From NCBI GenBank assembly GCA_016584305.1, contig JACEEZ010020100.1:251429-315428 (forward strand): 64,000 nucleotides of DNA, in the 5' to 3' direction. The stretch is from Chionoecetes opilio (lineage: Eukaryota > Arthropoda > Malacostraca > Decapoda > Majidae). Below the pieces are notes generated by a model. That model saw only the letters and a list, made by a program, of their open reading frames with translations, did no database searches and was not told the DNA's origin. Each line of letters begins with the position of its first letter. Position 1 is the first letter of the stretch. This document shows, piece by piece, positions 11,768 to 23,306 of the stretch. Both the position numbers and the translations under genes were made by a program.

Positions 11768-12917
11768 CCGAAGCTAAAGCCCTGTCCACACTAGCGGGCA
11801 CAAGCGAGCAGTTTGCCTGTTGACGGGCTCACTGCTTGTGCACGCGGGCAAACGAGTAAAATGCCCGTGGTGGTAGCCGAGCAATTTCACCAGGCATTGC
11901 CGCCGCGCCCGGCAGTGCGTCGCTGCCAGACATACGAGGTTACATGTAGAGCTTAGGAGCCATGGTTGTCAGTTTGTCAGGAATTTCCACCACGTCTATT
12001 AGTAGAACACCATGTCTACCCCTCCGCCCGGCAAGGATCAGTGGTCAAGGCATACGATCCTTCACTTAATTGAACTTTATCAGGAACACCCGTGCAGCCG
12101 TGAACACCCGGGAAACTCGCCCACTTCTACATCATTCAAGTGTGTGACGATACACGGTGGTTTGTATAAAACATAACATGGGTAGTAAAGGGGGTTTTAT
12201 TTTATTTCCTATCCTAAAGGTATCTTCACTTTGGTATAAAGACAAATGATCTATAATGAGTGATAATAACACTGCGTAAGGAGGTATGCATACTAGTCAT
12301 GAAATGGGTCATTTCACTACAAAAGTATTGTCACCTGCAGGGAATCATCCTTCAGCACTTGATATATTGCTTCACATGTTTCAGGTATTGTTTGTGACAA
12401 ACTCTGCTTATAAATTCTTGATATATACTGCAAAAATGTGTAGGTGCATCCATTGCAGAGAAATAGGAGGGTAGCTTCCAGTCAAGCTTCTGCTGTTATC
12501 CTGTCCCTCATTCTGGTATCCTGCTTTTCTCTATGTAGTTTTACTTTGGCAAGGAGTTTATAGAATGTACTTGGGTCCATTCTCACATAGTTTGTGAAGT
12601 CACGCAAATTTCCATCTTACAATTCACAAAAAATTGTAACATGACTTCCCAACTGTTTTCTTTTACTTAGCCAGTCTTGGCACCACTTTTATCTCCACTT
12701 TGCTCTTTTTATTTTTCAGGCACAAAGCAATGATGATGCTACCTACACAGTGCCAGCTTCTTGCTTCGCATTGTTGTCATGCCGCACACGGTGTCCTGAG
12801 AGGACGGCTGCACTGCCTGGCTGCCCGGCTGCCTGCCTCTGACTGGGCCAGGCACTGCCGTGTGGTGTGGACAGTTTCAGTGTGCCTGCTAGTGTGCCTA
12901 GTGTGGACGGAGCTTTT
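11768..12917 (+). mobile_element. Harbinger-like deletion derivative with MADF-like fragment
   Basis: The inverted ends are AAAGCCCTGTCCACACTAG at the left and AAAGCTCCGTCCACACTAG from the reverse complement of the right. Inside, from ATG 12011, the frame reads MSTPPPGKDQWSRHTILHLI then ELYQEHPCS. This resembles the start of the MADF/Myb-like DNA-binding domain of the accessory protein encoded by PIF/Harbinger elements. The frame breaks before the domain is complete, and no nuclease gene is present. No clean target duplication was found, so the superfamily call rests on the termini and the fragment. Confidence 0.5.
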
Positions 12918-14867
12918 AAAGAGCTTTTAAGCAGTGAACAAGGCAAGTGAACACATTTTTATGATTTTCTTATAATATAATAAAAACATCATAACTTTTG
13001 TATATTTGTTGATAAAATTACATTATTTTTCAGAAATAATTTTTATTGAATATAAATTTTGTAGAATTTACTTTTTTTTTTTTTTTTTTAATGTTATCAA
13101 CTTTCATAAAGTGTTGTTTATTTAGGCTGGATAACGTGCAAGTTGTAAAAGGTATTTGTGAAAACGACCTCAGGGTTTTGTGGCGCTCCGTCCCCGCAGG
13201 TTTGAGAGCCTTAGGTGAAAAAAGTAAATACCCTACCATTGGACAAAGGAGACAGGAATATACTTATGTTTTATTAAAAACACTTTCCATATCATACATA
13301 AAAATACAAGCTCTTGCAGTTTTCTGATTAGGTCTTCACCTTCAGCAATCATTCAAACATTTCAACAAATAAAACACTTATAATCCATGGTCAAGGTGGA
13401 AAAACAATATTTACATCCTCAAGAGGTGAAACCCAGGCAGAAGCAGCTGTCACTATGTGGCTGGCCGAACAGATGAGTTGGCGCGTCTGTGGCTGACGTC
13501 AGTGGTGATGAAGAACAAGACCCAATGAAATGCATTGCACCTTACATGCAGCTCCATACATTACTATATCAGGCTACATCAATGAGTGTACCTTAATCCA
13601 GGCCGGTTGTGTAACACGTTTGTCTTCTCCAACAAAGAGGAAACAAATAATTTATTCAAAGCCTTAACCACTTATAGAATCGGCAGTTTTAATAGACTTA
13701 AAAAGATTTTCATTGGTGTGGTTTTTCCCTAATGTAAGTTCTGCCATATAAATTAATCTCACTCCCACCTCCACAACATTCCACCGGAGCCAGTTAACCT
13801 TGGTGACTAAGTTTTTTGTACAAAAACTAATCATTAAAAAAAATCTTACATTACCTACAACTGAAAAACTTTCATGAACAATTGCTTACTTGTATGATGT
13901 AGTGAGCCTGGAGGGTGTGTTCTTCATAGTAATATAAATTTCAAAACACATTGATTCCCACTAAGACAAAATGCCTTTATTTTGGACATTTCCAGCAGTG
14001 TATAGCGATGGATAAGACAAAGCAGTGCAAGGCTTCTTTGCTATGATACTTAATGCTTGATTTCACTATCGGGAAAAAATTATTTCCTTTGATATATGCA
14101 CACTTTAGTTTGGCTGTTAGTATTCTTGGCTATGTCAAGTTATGAAAGCCACGAGTCACTCATTACTTTCATAAATATAAAGACAAAGCCATATGCTATG
14201 AAAATATAACATCTGCTTGTCACTAGAAGGCAAGCTGTTGTAATACAAGTATACTCCTTCAAGGTAGAGCTGAAACGAGTTAAAATGAACCAAACCTATC
14301 TTCACAAATATTCATACACCACACTAGTCCATCAATCTTCAATTCCATTTATGTAGTAAAATCAATGTATTAAATCTATGTACACAACATTCACCCAGAA
14401 GGACCTGCGTGAGCACGGTCAAGTCAGCCACCCTAATGGACTCCGTGGTGGTGTGTTTGTGCTGTCTCCCCCTAAGATAATACCCTTCCAAGCTCCTTGA
14501 GACATGATGATATAATGTGTGTCCGTTAAGACTGTGAAGATGCATAGATCAAATGAATGTGGCGGGGATATTTACATGTGCATTGTGTTCTCAAGCAAAA
14601 CACACACTTCAGATGTAGATGTACTTGTAGCAGGATCGGTATGTACACTTTGGATGTGTGTAAGCACTCATTTATACATGTATTATTATCATTATTGTTA
14701 TTTCATTATTATTATTATTATTTATAATATTATTAGTGTTTACATATATTAAAATAGCATGTATATATGTATGCCTAACTCATGACAAAATCTCATTCAT
14801 TTATAAATAAACATTCACAACTACTCCCCTTATTGTTGAAATTCTTCTAACTTATATTTTTTTATTT
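12918..14867 (-). other. Probable 3' flank or far 3' UTR of cnc
   Basis: The stretch is AT-rich and free of exons on either strand. On the minus strand (downstream of the cnc stop) possible AATAAA signals read as TTTATT at 13119, 13271 and 13977. Which, if any, is used cannot be decided from sequence alone. A T-run lies at 13072-13089. Confidence 0.3.
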
Positions 14868-15215
14868 TCAATGAAAGTGCTCAATCAATCCATCCTTGGG
14901 GGCACACGCCGAGGGGCGTCGCCTCACCCACCCTACGACGCCACTCCCGGGGGTCACCACGTGCGAGTCCCCATGCAGGCTGCCTTCCCATGCCAAGCAA
15001 CTCTCGACGGGAAGCATCAACGTGCCCCAGCCACGAGCCTTGTGGGCGCCCCCTTGGCCTCCTCCACGCCGGATTGTCTTACATACACAACCCAATGGGA
15101 AGGATAGGCATAGAGCGGGTGCATAACACCGAGGGCTACGCCAATCCACCGTAAGACTTCTTGACGGGACCCGCCATCATTATGGAATGTGCTACCAAGG
15201 TATGTAAAATCTTGA
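14868..15215 (-). mobile_element. RTE-type LINE 3' fragment, internally deleted
   Basis: The sequence matches the 3' end of the LINE at 29134-30582, including the GATTGATTGA tail at 14878-14888. The match runs over about 14890-15110 and then jumps to the segment equivalent to 29660-29755 (TAAGACTTCTTGACGGGACC), skipping roughly 310 bp. It is non-coding and lies on the same strand as cnc, in its likely 3' flank. Confidence 0.85.
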
Positions 15216-15411
15216 TGGTGCTACAGTATTATAATGACATGATTATGTATTAAAATTGAAACTCTTCCTTATGCATCAACAGCAAAGATTTGTCAGTGGA
15301 GTAATATGGAATTAAAAAGTTTATTTTCCATATTTTTTGCCTTAAAGAGAGCACTGGCAAGCCTCATGGGGAAGGGAAAAAATAGTGGTAAATGTAATTT
15401 TCTTTTGTAAG

Positions 15412-15495
15412 ACTGACTAAGTGCCAAGTAGGGGATAGCAGCCAAGTCAAAGCAGGACTAAGTGCCAAGTAGGGGATAGCAGCCAAGTCAAAGCA
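15412..15495. repeat. Direct repeat, 42 bp, two copies
   Basis: GACTAAGTGCCAAGTAGGGG followed by ATAGCAGCCAAGTCAAAGCA occurs twice in tandem. Confidence 0.95.
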
Positions 15496-15870
15496 TAATA
15501 CAGGAATCCTTTCAATGCAAAGGAAATTAAATTCATAATTCTGAAGTCGGTCACAAGAACCTGCTCAATAAATGCTCATCTGGCGTTTATCAAAACCACC
15601 ACATGCAACAACTCATTGTCAGTATGGAACTTTTGTCACCATTACATTTGTGCTGCTTAGGAGCTTCAACAGTCAGCCTGGATTAACCCTATAGACATGA
15701 CAGCCCCGGGACATGGGGTGTGGAGGGCACGCCTCCGTATTTCCCACAAGTAGTGGGAGGCACCTAAGAGGGACGGGACAGAAGGTTGGGGTTCCTTCCC
15801 CAGGTTGTCAGGTCCCGTGAAAAGAAAAAGTACAGAAATCTACTTTGTTTTGTGCTATCCTACCTTTTTC

Positions 15871-15932
<62 letters not shown>

Positions 15933-17799
15933 TATATATATCATGAATGAGATTTTATCATAATTACACACAGCATTGGAAACCATACAGTAAATGGGGG
16001 AAAGTGTCCTTTTACTCACTTTCACAAACTGCAAAACCAGTGCATGTTTATCACATGCACATCGGTAGCATTACATCTATGTGAATATATAACTATTCAT
16101 TCAGTACGTTTGGGCCAGTTTAGAGCATTCCACTCCAAACAACGAGGCATATATAAAATCCACCCTTAAGCAAGTACATTGACATTTTATGAAGAGGCTT
16201 TGGGAAAGGCATTTCTGAAATCATTAAAGTGGAACTTGTGAACAGGGATGACAATAAACAGAAAGGGTTTGCATCCATGCCGGGATGCTGCTGCTGCTGC
16301 TGCTGCAAGGCCACAGAGAGTGAAAGTGAAAAATTTTCAAGCTAATATATAAAACAGCAAGTGACTACATGTTCAGGCAGTTATCTGTTAGGAGGTATTA
16401 TGGTTAGGCAGAGCAACAGTGTTGGTGCCCAGCAGCCTAGACCTGCACGTGCAGAACAGTGTCGCCTGTCTTATAGTAGTATTTGCACTCTTCTTTGTGT
16501 GTGTGTGGGTGTGTTCATAGAGGGGTCTATAAAGCTTCATGGTAATGGATCGGTACATAAACATACCCCTTTCTACACAACAGAAAGGTAGGCTACCATA
16601 AAGATTATAAAAGTCTGCAACTTAACCATAAAAAATTATAATATATTCTTTTGAATAGCTAACTTCATACAAACACATCGAGTGATTCCCTATACCACAA
16701 GCATTGTCCTAAACCTCAAAAAATATTTGCTTTAAATAATAATCTTGTACTTATTTTATCGTGTTCACCTTGCTTTTTCAAGCACAGCGGTGGGGTGCTT
16801 AACGTCACTCTTTGATTTTACAAAACCTTTACAAATCATGTACACAATGGATGTCAGGACTGCAGCATGACAGGCTGTCCAATGCAGTGAGGAAGGTTGT
16901 TAGTGCCATTGATTGTACAATAATGAATACATCAATGGTTTTTTCTTTACCTGAGAACTATTACATGATTTATGAGAAAAATCAGCTTGAATGAGCGAAA
17001 TATTACTCAAATAATTAAAAGCCTTGAATTAGAAACCCAGAAAAGAGAACCCTCTCTGAACACTGCAGACTGCCTAGATGTGTAAATGTTGAATTTTGTA
17101 AGACTTGAGCTGAGATCATTTAGTACAGGGGATTCCTCGGAGCCAGGTTTCCCTCCTATTTTAAAAGGAACTCATGAAATTTCAAATCCCACTCCATCCC
17201 TTTGGAGAAGAAGACATTCTATGGTGTTTGGGCTACAAATAGCTGAGGACAACTAATTTTTCTGAAGAGGTATCAAGCATAACTACAGATTTTCTAATAT
17301 TGACTTAAACATTGGTGCCAACTGAAAATGAAGACGGCGATGAAAACCATATAAAACTATCCTACAACATGACGTACACCTTAGTGCTTCACTCATGAGT
17401 TGTCATCACAGCCATTGTAAACTGGGGGGACATAACTACCAAGTAGTCTTGCTGTTTCCTTCAAGTTTGTTATAGTTAGTTAGTAACAAGTTCCATAGCA
17501 ATGCACAAGGAATGCATGACTAAAACTTATGCTTGTTTAAGTTATAACTCACAAGATAGGAGACCCTCTGCACAGCAAACACCAAAACATCGAATACCAT
17601 CTCCTGACAAATGTTTCATGAATTTTGGCATTAATTATCTCTATCTAAGACTTGCAAAATATATAGAAATCATCAAGTTTTGCCCAATTATTATCTTGTC
17701 CAGGAGTGGCACTTCAGACTCAGTTTCAGTTTCACTGAGGTAGAGAAGTGAAGTTTTGGAAAAATGGTACTAATATATCTTTGTCTACCTAGGCAGAAT
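15496..17799 (-). other. Immediate 3' region of cnc (3' UTR candidate)
   Basis: It follows the cnc stop codon on the minus strand. It has no exon-like frame. It contains a (GA)n tract at 15875-15930 and a (CTG)n stretch at 16285-16304. A long 3' UTR would be ordinary for this family, but its end cannot be placed from sequence. Confidence 0.35.
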
Positions 17800-17961
17800 T
17801 CACTGCTTTGCATCATCCTTGCCTCTTGGTTTATTACTAGAACTTGGGTCCACCGAGTGGCCTGGCGAGGAACGTGGCACCAACAGGATACTGCCGTCTG
17901 CTGACTGCTGCAGTGAGTATTCGTGAGGTGAGTATGGATTGCCCTCAGGATCCCGAAGACT
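17800..17961 (-). CDS. cnc: cnc last coding exon: conserved C-terminus and stop
   Basis: After a TTGCAG acceptor, the exon encodes [20 protein letters not shown], then [10 protein letters not shown], then a polar Ser/Pro/Lys tail ending KDDAKQ and TGA at 17800-17802. The (S/Y)LRDPEGNP...YSLQQ.ADGS.LL.PR block directly follows the zipper in NRF1, NRF2 and Drosophila Cnc. In NRF2 the equivalent Neh3 region recruits a coactivator, so a transactivation role is inferred here. Phase 0 entry matches the preceding exon, 53 codons plus stop. Confidence 0.95.
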   Translation of the reverse strand, partial: SLRDPEGNPYSPHEYSLQQSADGSILLVPRSSPGHSVDPSSSNKPRGKDDAKQ

Positions 17962-18509
17962 CTGCAACAGAAAAATAATGTCTGCCTCTGGTGGGTCTGG
18001 AAACATACCTTTCCACGCTATGGTGTTTCCTGGTGAGATATGGTGTCAATACTGTAGCTCCATACCAGATTGCGTAAAAGAAAATATACTCTTTTAAGCC
18101 ATTACTTTAGTAACTTTAGTTAGGTAGTCTAGTAACTGGCAGCCAATTCATCACTTATGCTCCAACCCTTTCCTAAAGTTGTAGTTGATTGGCTGAGGTG
18201 ATTTTGTTAGCTTTGATAGGAAAAAAGTCTAGAAAACATATTGGTTTCAGAACTGTTTGCAATGGCATATGTTCCTTCCAGCATACATTGAAATACTCAT
18301 CCCTCGTTTAACGCAAGAGATGTAAATTCAGTACAGCCACTGGATTAATTACACTTACTTTATGAAAGTTGTTGGGTAATCAGTGTTATAAAAAATATAC
18401 AGTACCCTCCCGAGTTTCAAGCTATCCGAGTTTCGTGCCGAGCCCTAAATTCTAACCATCCCGACTTTCGCGCATTATCTCCCTGAGTTTCGAGCTGCTT
18501 CGTACACGT

Positions 18510-18818
18510 GGTATTTTCTCCAGGGGTGGGATGGCAGGCCCTGGAGGTTCACTTGAGGGCTGTGATGGTTGGCCCTCGCCCGTGGTGGTGCAGGCAGGAT
18601 TGTTATAGTGATGCCTGTGATTACAGGCTCTGCTGCCCCAGTGTCCTCGGATGCACTTGCAATCGAAGATAGAGTTAATGGGCAGTATGTGGGTGTTCTT
18701 AGGCCACTCAACGGTGCAGAGAAAGATTTTAAGTGGATTTTAAAGCCCTCATCAAGGATCAAACTCTGGTTACCGAGAACGCCACTCGGAGACGCTAACC
18801 ACTCTGCTATAGCTTCCC
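18510..18818 (-). mobile_element. tRNA-derived SINE, family A, copy 1
   Basis: On the minus strand a tRNA-like head reads AGCAGAGTGGTTAGCGTCTC (A box) and GAGTTTGATCC (B box). It is followed by a body with GGCCACTCAACGGTGCAG and a 3' end with TTCACTTGAGGGCTGTGATG. It shares its whole length with the plus-strand copy at 47727-48016. The head resembles class II tRNAs (Ser/Leu), an inference from the GGCCGAGTGGTT of the sister copy. Confidence 0.75.
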
Positions 18819-18999
18819 CTAAGAGACGTACGGGACACGTCTTCCTACCGTTGGCGTCACGCGCGCTGCTTTAGACCAGGTTGCCAGACCTGCCTCTCGA
18901 ATAGCTGTATTTTACGGCTTATATGACGTTGCATCTTGGAAGATGCACCTTGATTTTGGAAAGAAATTCCCCACCCCAAAAAAAACACCCAGATTTTCT

Positions 19000-19266
19000 C
19001 GGTAGGCTTCTTCTTGTTGTGACCTCTGCCGCTCAGTATTGCTTGGTAGGCTATAGGTCCTCTCCCTAGTGTTGGCCGAAGCCACCACCCCGGGAGGCGG
19101 GTCACAAACTCCATGCTAACACCCGCAACCCATTCACTGATGGGTGGATAGGGGCTTGGTTTTTTTTTAAGGAAACAGTCCATCTATTTCCACACCGCCC
19201 GGGGATCGAACCCGGGACTTCTCGGTCGTGAGCCGAGCATGCTACCCCTACACTACTGAGCACCCA
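19000..19266 (-). mobile_element. tRNA-derived SINE, family B
   Basis: On the minus strand a nearly intact tRNA cloverleaf reads TAGTGTAGGGGTAGCATGCT (A box), anticodon arm CTCGG-CTCACGA-CCGAG with anticodon CAC, then GGGTTCGATCCCCGGG (B box and T arm). A non-tRNA body with an internal A-run follows. The sequence is not a functional tRNA gene, because the acceptor stem does not close (GGGTGCT against GTGTGGA). A relative lies at 31335-31556. Confidence 0.75.
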
Positions 19267-19835
19267 AAGAGTTGCCCCGGCAGGATTGGCGGTAAATAAT
19301 ACATCAACACTAGCAGACAATAGATGGAGCTATTGGCAGCGTCAATCTGCCGAGCCTCAGACGCGGAGCGTAAACATCACAGCGTGAGGACAGATTAGTT
19401 GATTTGAATGTCATATGGTATTTGAAATACTTGTAACAGGTTAGTACTGAGGAAGTACTACAACATTTGTCTTGGAAGACGCACAAGTATTTTTCAGGTA
19501 TTTTTTGGGGAAAAAGTGAGTCTTATTAGCCGTAAAATACAGTACTACACCTCGCACCGGAGTAAATAAGTATTTTTTCAGTGTTTTCAATACCCGAGTT
19601 TCGCGATCCTCGAGTTTAGCGCTATGCCTTCGGAAGAAAGCAAGCGCGAAACTCGGGAGGGTACTGTATGTCCTCATGTAGATTACTGAGGTGCTAACCA
19701 TCCTATATTCTAATAGTTCACCTTGTAGTGATAAGGTACAGCTTAGGGTTTCCTCTCTTTGGCTATTACTATATAATTTCTTAGCATGAAAGCAATGAGA
19801 ATGCTGATCATTTATACAAGAACAAGGCAACATAC

Positions 19836-20009
19836 CTGGAATATGTGTCGATACAATAAAGAAAACTTGTTCTTAATGCGGTTTCGCTCAAGGTTCAAGT
19901 ATTCATACTCTTTGTAGAGGTCATTCTTGCGAGTTTGGATGGTCTTCACTTCTTCAGCCAAGTGTATTATTTGATCCAGCTTACGCTTCCGACAGTTCTG
20001 GGCAGCAAC
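19836..20009 (-). CDS. cnc: cnc bZIP exon: basic region and leucine zipper
   Basis: After a GCTAAG acceptor, the 58 codons start VAAQNCRKRKLDQI, the DNA-contacting half of the CNC basic region. The N..AAQ.CR.RK spacing is what sets half-site binding, normally with a small Maf partner at antioxidant-response or MARE elements. The zipper continues with IIHLAEEVKTIQTRKNDLYK and on to KFSLLYRHIFQ, where the donor CCAG|GTATG lies. Both ends are phase 0. The conserved exon boundary before VAAQNC joins RRRGKNK of the upstream exon. Confidence 0.97.
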
Positions 20010-20199
20010 CTTAGCAGAGATAACATTCAACAATTAAATGGGAAGCCAAAGAATTGCTGTTCAATATATGTTTGATATCAATATGTCACCCCAAGATTTC
20101 TGCACCACCAGGCACCATTAGCAGTGGTTTTCCCAGCCACTTCATAGTGCTAGCGAGGCGAGAACTGGTGAAGTGTCAATAATTTGGAGTGGACATGCA
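20010..20199. other. cnc intron sequence
   Basis: Intron start next to the bZIP exon; nothing else recognised. Confidence 0.5.
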
Positions 20200-20456
20200 T
20201 GGAGGCAAGAGGTGAGTCACAGGGTGAGAGAAGGAGCTAAGGCTTTGGGGGCACTGGAGGGACATGGAGGCAGAGGTGAGTCACAGGGTGAGAGAAGGAG
20301 CTAAGGCTTTGGGGGCACTGGAGGGACATGGAGGCAGAGGTGAGCCACAGGGTGAGAGAAGGAGCTAAGGCTTTGGGGGCACTGGAGGGACATGGAGGCA
20401 GAGGTGAGCCACAGGGTGAGAGAAGGAGCTAAGGCTTTGGGGGCACTGGAGGGAGG
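20200..20456. repeat. Intronic minisatellite, 64-bp unit, 4 copies, with TGAGTCA cores
   Basis: Units contain GAGAAGGAGCTAAGGCTTTG and GGGGCACTGGAGGGACATGG. The first two units carry GAGGTGAGTCACAGGG (TGAGTCA core near 20212 and 20276). The last two have GAGCCA instead, so a single substitution separates the two halves of the array. Confidence 0.9.
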
Positions 20457-20932
20457 TAAGAATAAGTGCAACGTAAGAGTCTGTGGAAGCAAAGATAGGC
20501 ATGTGTGAAGAAATTGTTGCTCTAACTGCTCTGTAAGGCAACAACACATGGGCCTGAATGAAAAGGCAATGGAAAGAATAGAGGTGCTGTCGTTGAAATG
20601 CTTGGGACAATATTAGGGGTGAGATGGTTTGATAAGTGAGACATGTTTGGACACTGACATAGCTTCCTGAAGAGGGCAGACCAAGGATTACTGAAGTGTT
20701 ATGGTCATATGACAAGAATGTATGAGGAGAGAATGATTTAAGAAAAATTATGTATCATGTTTAGGTGAAAGAGGGAGGGAAAACCAAGAAATAAATAGAG
20801 AAATGGAGTAAAGGAGGCCTTGAGACACAAGGGTCTGAGCATCCAGGAGTGTGAGGACGTGTATGGGACAGAGTGAGTTGGTTCCATGTGGTTTACTGGG
20901 GAGTGAAGCACCGCTCAGATAGGAGACCTTAA

Positions 20933-21143
20933 CCCCTTGAAACCCAGAATACCAGAACGTAATTTCCATTGTAATTTGGGTACCATTAGACAATTTGTAG
21001 TGATTATATGCAATATTTTATAGCTATGACCTGTTTAGTATCCTTGTCCACTAACTCATTTGGATGTTCAGTTACTTTTCCTAATTTTATGGCTAACAAC
21101 AGACAATTTTTTATTGCAAAGGAAATATCTGGGTTTTAAGGGG
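20933..21143 (-). mobile_element. TTAA-flanked MITE, copy 1 (piggyBac-like)
   Basis: Flanked by TTAA at 20929-20932 and TTAG at 21144-21147. Ends are CCCCTTGAAACCCAGAA and the inverse of CCCCTTAAAACCCAGATA. Internal motifs GCTATGACCTGTTTAGTATC and CTTGTCCACTAACTCATTTG are shared with the copies at 41804, 45120 and 46519. This copy has the same orientation as copy 4. TTAA duplication is the piggyBac hallmark; there is no transposase. Confidence 0.8.
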
Positions 21144-21312
21144 TTAGGTAGTATGTGGTGGCTGGGTCAACCCTCTGGCCCCGGGGCTGCTGCTTGGGGA
21201 GTCTTGGGCCAACACATTGCAAACAGTAAAAGACATATTTATATATCACTGTTTGACCGATAAAAGCATTTAGTTATGCGTGTGTGAGTATGGTTAAATC
21301 AAGGTATACATC

Positions 21313-21315
<3 letters not shown>

Positions 21316-21351
<36 letters not shown>

Positions 21352-21510
21352 CTGGGTTTTTTTATCCTGTTTTTTATACACACGCTATATTCATTACGTA
21401 TCATATATATATATATATATAATATATAATATATATATTATATATATTATGAAAACGTAATGAATATAGCCGTGTATAAAAAATAGCATACAAAAACCCA
21501 GGAATAACAA
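21316..21510. repeat. AT-rich fold-back in cnc intron
   Basis: TTCCTGGGTTTTTTTATCC at about 21349 and ACACGCTATATTCATTACGT at about 21381 are matched in inverse order by ACGTAATGAATATAGCCGTG and AAAAACCCAGGAAT at about 21454-21506. (AT)n tracts lie outside (21316-21349) and at the loop (21402-21450). Confidence 0.8.
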
Positions 21511-21667
21511 ATTCACAACAAACTCACCAGCAGTAAACCAAATAAACATTAAGATTTTGTTCTCAAAATACATATGTGTAAAATAGTTCATCTTGGCACA
21601 CAAAAAATGTCATATTTCCATGCACCGCCATCTGTCAAATTTTTGGTTCATCAAGCCGCACACCTAC

Positions 21668-21858
21668 CTTATTTTTGCCCCGGCGACGAATGTCTCTGAT
21701 GAGTGAAAGCTGTGCTTCAGTTAAATCATATTTGGAGATGCGCTCATTGAACTCATCCATGGGCAAGTTGATGATGTCTTCACAGGTAATTGGGAGACTC
21801 ATCGACCGAGCTCGTTTATCATCCCTCGTTAAAGAGCGTTCATTTTCATTTCTCCGAT
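21668..21858 (-). CDS. cnc: cnc exon: CNC domain and start of basic region
   Basis: After a TTCTGCAG acceptor, the exon encodes [20 protein letters not shown], then [20 protein letters not shown], then [20 protein letters not shown] and KNK, ending phase 0 at AAG|GTAGGT. IINLP..EFNE.(L/I)[20 protein letters not shown] is the diagnostic CNC domain, which helps the basic region bind DNA. The similarity to Drosophila Cnc and vertebrate NRF1/NRF2 is unmistakable. The 63 codons plus two bases fit the phase of the upstream exon. Confidence 0.97.
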
Positions 21859-21963
21859 CTGCAGAATGACATTATGGTTAACTATGTAAATAAATCAAGT
21901 CTAGTCCACAATGATGGCCATTCCTGGAACCCCCTCAAAGGTGGCGACCATGGCAGAAGTCTC

Positions 21964-22143
21964 CATTTACACCTGTCCACCCTGCAGTCCCCTCTCTATA
22001 CAAAACACTGTCTTCCTGTTCAACATTTACACCTGTCCACCCTGCAGTCCCCTCTCTATACAAAACACTGTCTTCCTGTTCAACATTTACACCTGTCCAT
22101 GCACACTGCAGTCCCCTCTCTATACAAAACACTATCTTCCTGC
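21964..22143. repeat. Tandem repeat, 60-bp unit, 3 copies
   Basis: CATTTACACCTGTCCACCCT followed by GCAGTCCCCTCTCTATACAA recurs three times. The third copy has a short insertion (CATGCACA). It begins about 105 bp upstream of the CNC-domain exon on the transcribed strand. Confidence 0.95.
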
Positions 22144-23198
22144 TCACCAGGGGTCATATTTCCAGCACCTATTCTGCTCTTGTACATCTTTCATGTTACT
22201 TCCCTCATTCATTCCCTCCAAGTAACCAAAGCCTCTGGATGGAGATGCTGCATTTCATCGCATTCACAACTGCAACTCATTACTTCTCCCCCTTCTAGGC
22301 ATACCCAAATCCTCTCTCTATATACAATTTCACTAATTTAACCATCCATTCCTCTTCCATCTCAGGCACCTAACAAAAACTTACTTCCTTTGCTTAAATC
22401 ATGCACCTTTGACTTTTATTCCATGTCCCATCGGTGTATTTAGCCCTCAGGACTATAATGCTATCCTGAAGTATTTTTTTATATTTTTACATCCAGACTC
22501 ATGGTCCTTCCTGTCATCCTGCAACTCAAGGTTCCCGCTACTGCCTTGTAAAACACCCGTAGGACGAGTGTCAAATAGGTAATTATGGGTAGTGTGCCGT
22601 TACTGCCAATGTTTACAGGACGTGAGTACAGCTCACAGCCGCCCTTGGTAATGACAGGACACTGCACCAGCTGCTCCCTCTTTTAGTTGTTACTTTTATC
22701 ACAGTCAAATTGTTCATATATGCAAAATCATATGTAGCTAATGGTTCAGCTTGAATCATAATGTTTGTCATGCATAGATTGTTTCCTAAGCCATTACAGT
22801 CTCGTTCTTCAAATGGGGAGCTGCTATGTTTTAAGATTTTAGGCCACAACCTCCCATGACAGCCATGAAGCAGCAGTGCTTGGAGCCCTGCTGCCGGCAC
22901 ACCAAGGCCACGAGGGAGTGGTTGTTGACTGATCCATCAAAGGATTGGCAGCAGACTGTACACACTGCTCATGATGGTATGAACCACAGGGTCAGGATAC
23001 GGGATTCCTCTTAACAAGGAAATTGTGCTCAGAAGAGCTGCAAGGATATTGCTATCTATTAATACTATGGTGATTGTTTGTTTTTATGGAACGAGGAAGC
23101 AAAAATTATATATATAGTTTGTCTGAAAGATTTCAGTTTAAAATTTTTGCAAATTCATAACGTCATACTGGGATGACCTGCAGTGTTGTGAAGCTTAC
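22144..23198. other. cnc intron sequence
   Basis: No exon, mobile element or repeat recognised. Confidence 0.45.
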
Positions 23199-23306
23199 TT
23201 TTCTGTTTGTCCCGGGACGTGGGTCTGGACAGTCCCGACGGCCCCTCCGGGGACATGTGGTAGGTGTGGTTGTGCTGCACATGCTCCACCGCAGACCCTG
23301 ACACTT
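23199..23306 (-). CDS. cnc: cnc exon: HNHTY motif
   Basis: After TTACAG, two bases complete a Glu codon, then VSGSAVEHVQHNHTYHMSPE, GPSGLSRPTS and RDKQK, ending phase 1 at AAAA|GTAAGC. A HNHTY(N/H)M block just N-terminal to the CNC domain is shared with NRF1, so this is the expected neighbour of the DNA-binding region. The 5' phase accepts either the exon at 30782-30949 or the alternative first exon at 25186-25288; both supply G of the Glu codon. Confidence 0.93.

Larger units (their letters stand above)
18400..19666. mobile_element. Tigger/pogo-ended non-autonomous element in cnc intron
   Basis: TA at 18398-18399 and at 19667-19668 flanks termini CAGTACCCTCCCGAGTTTC (left) and its inverse CAGTACCCTCCCGAGTTTCG (right). 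A TA duplication with CAGT-starting inverted repeats is the pogo/Tigger signature. CGAGTTTCG-like motifs recur inside near both ends. The interior has been invaded by two SINEs (18510-18818 and 19000-19266). No transposase remains. Confidence 0.7.

Noticed and set aside
19190..19264. tRNA gene call on the minus strand
   Set aside because: The acceptor stem does not close and a SINE body follows; a related copy lies at 31335.
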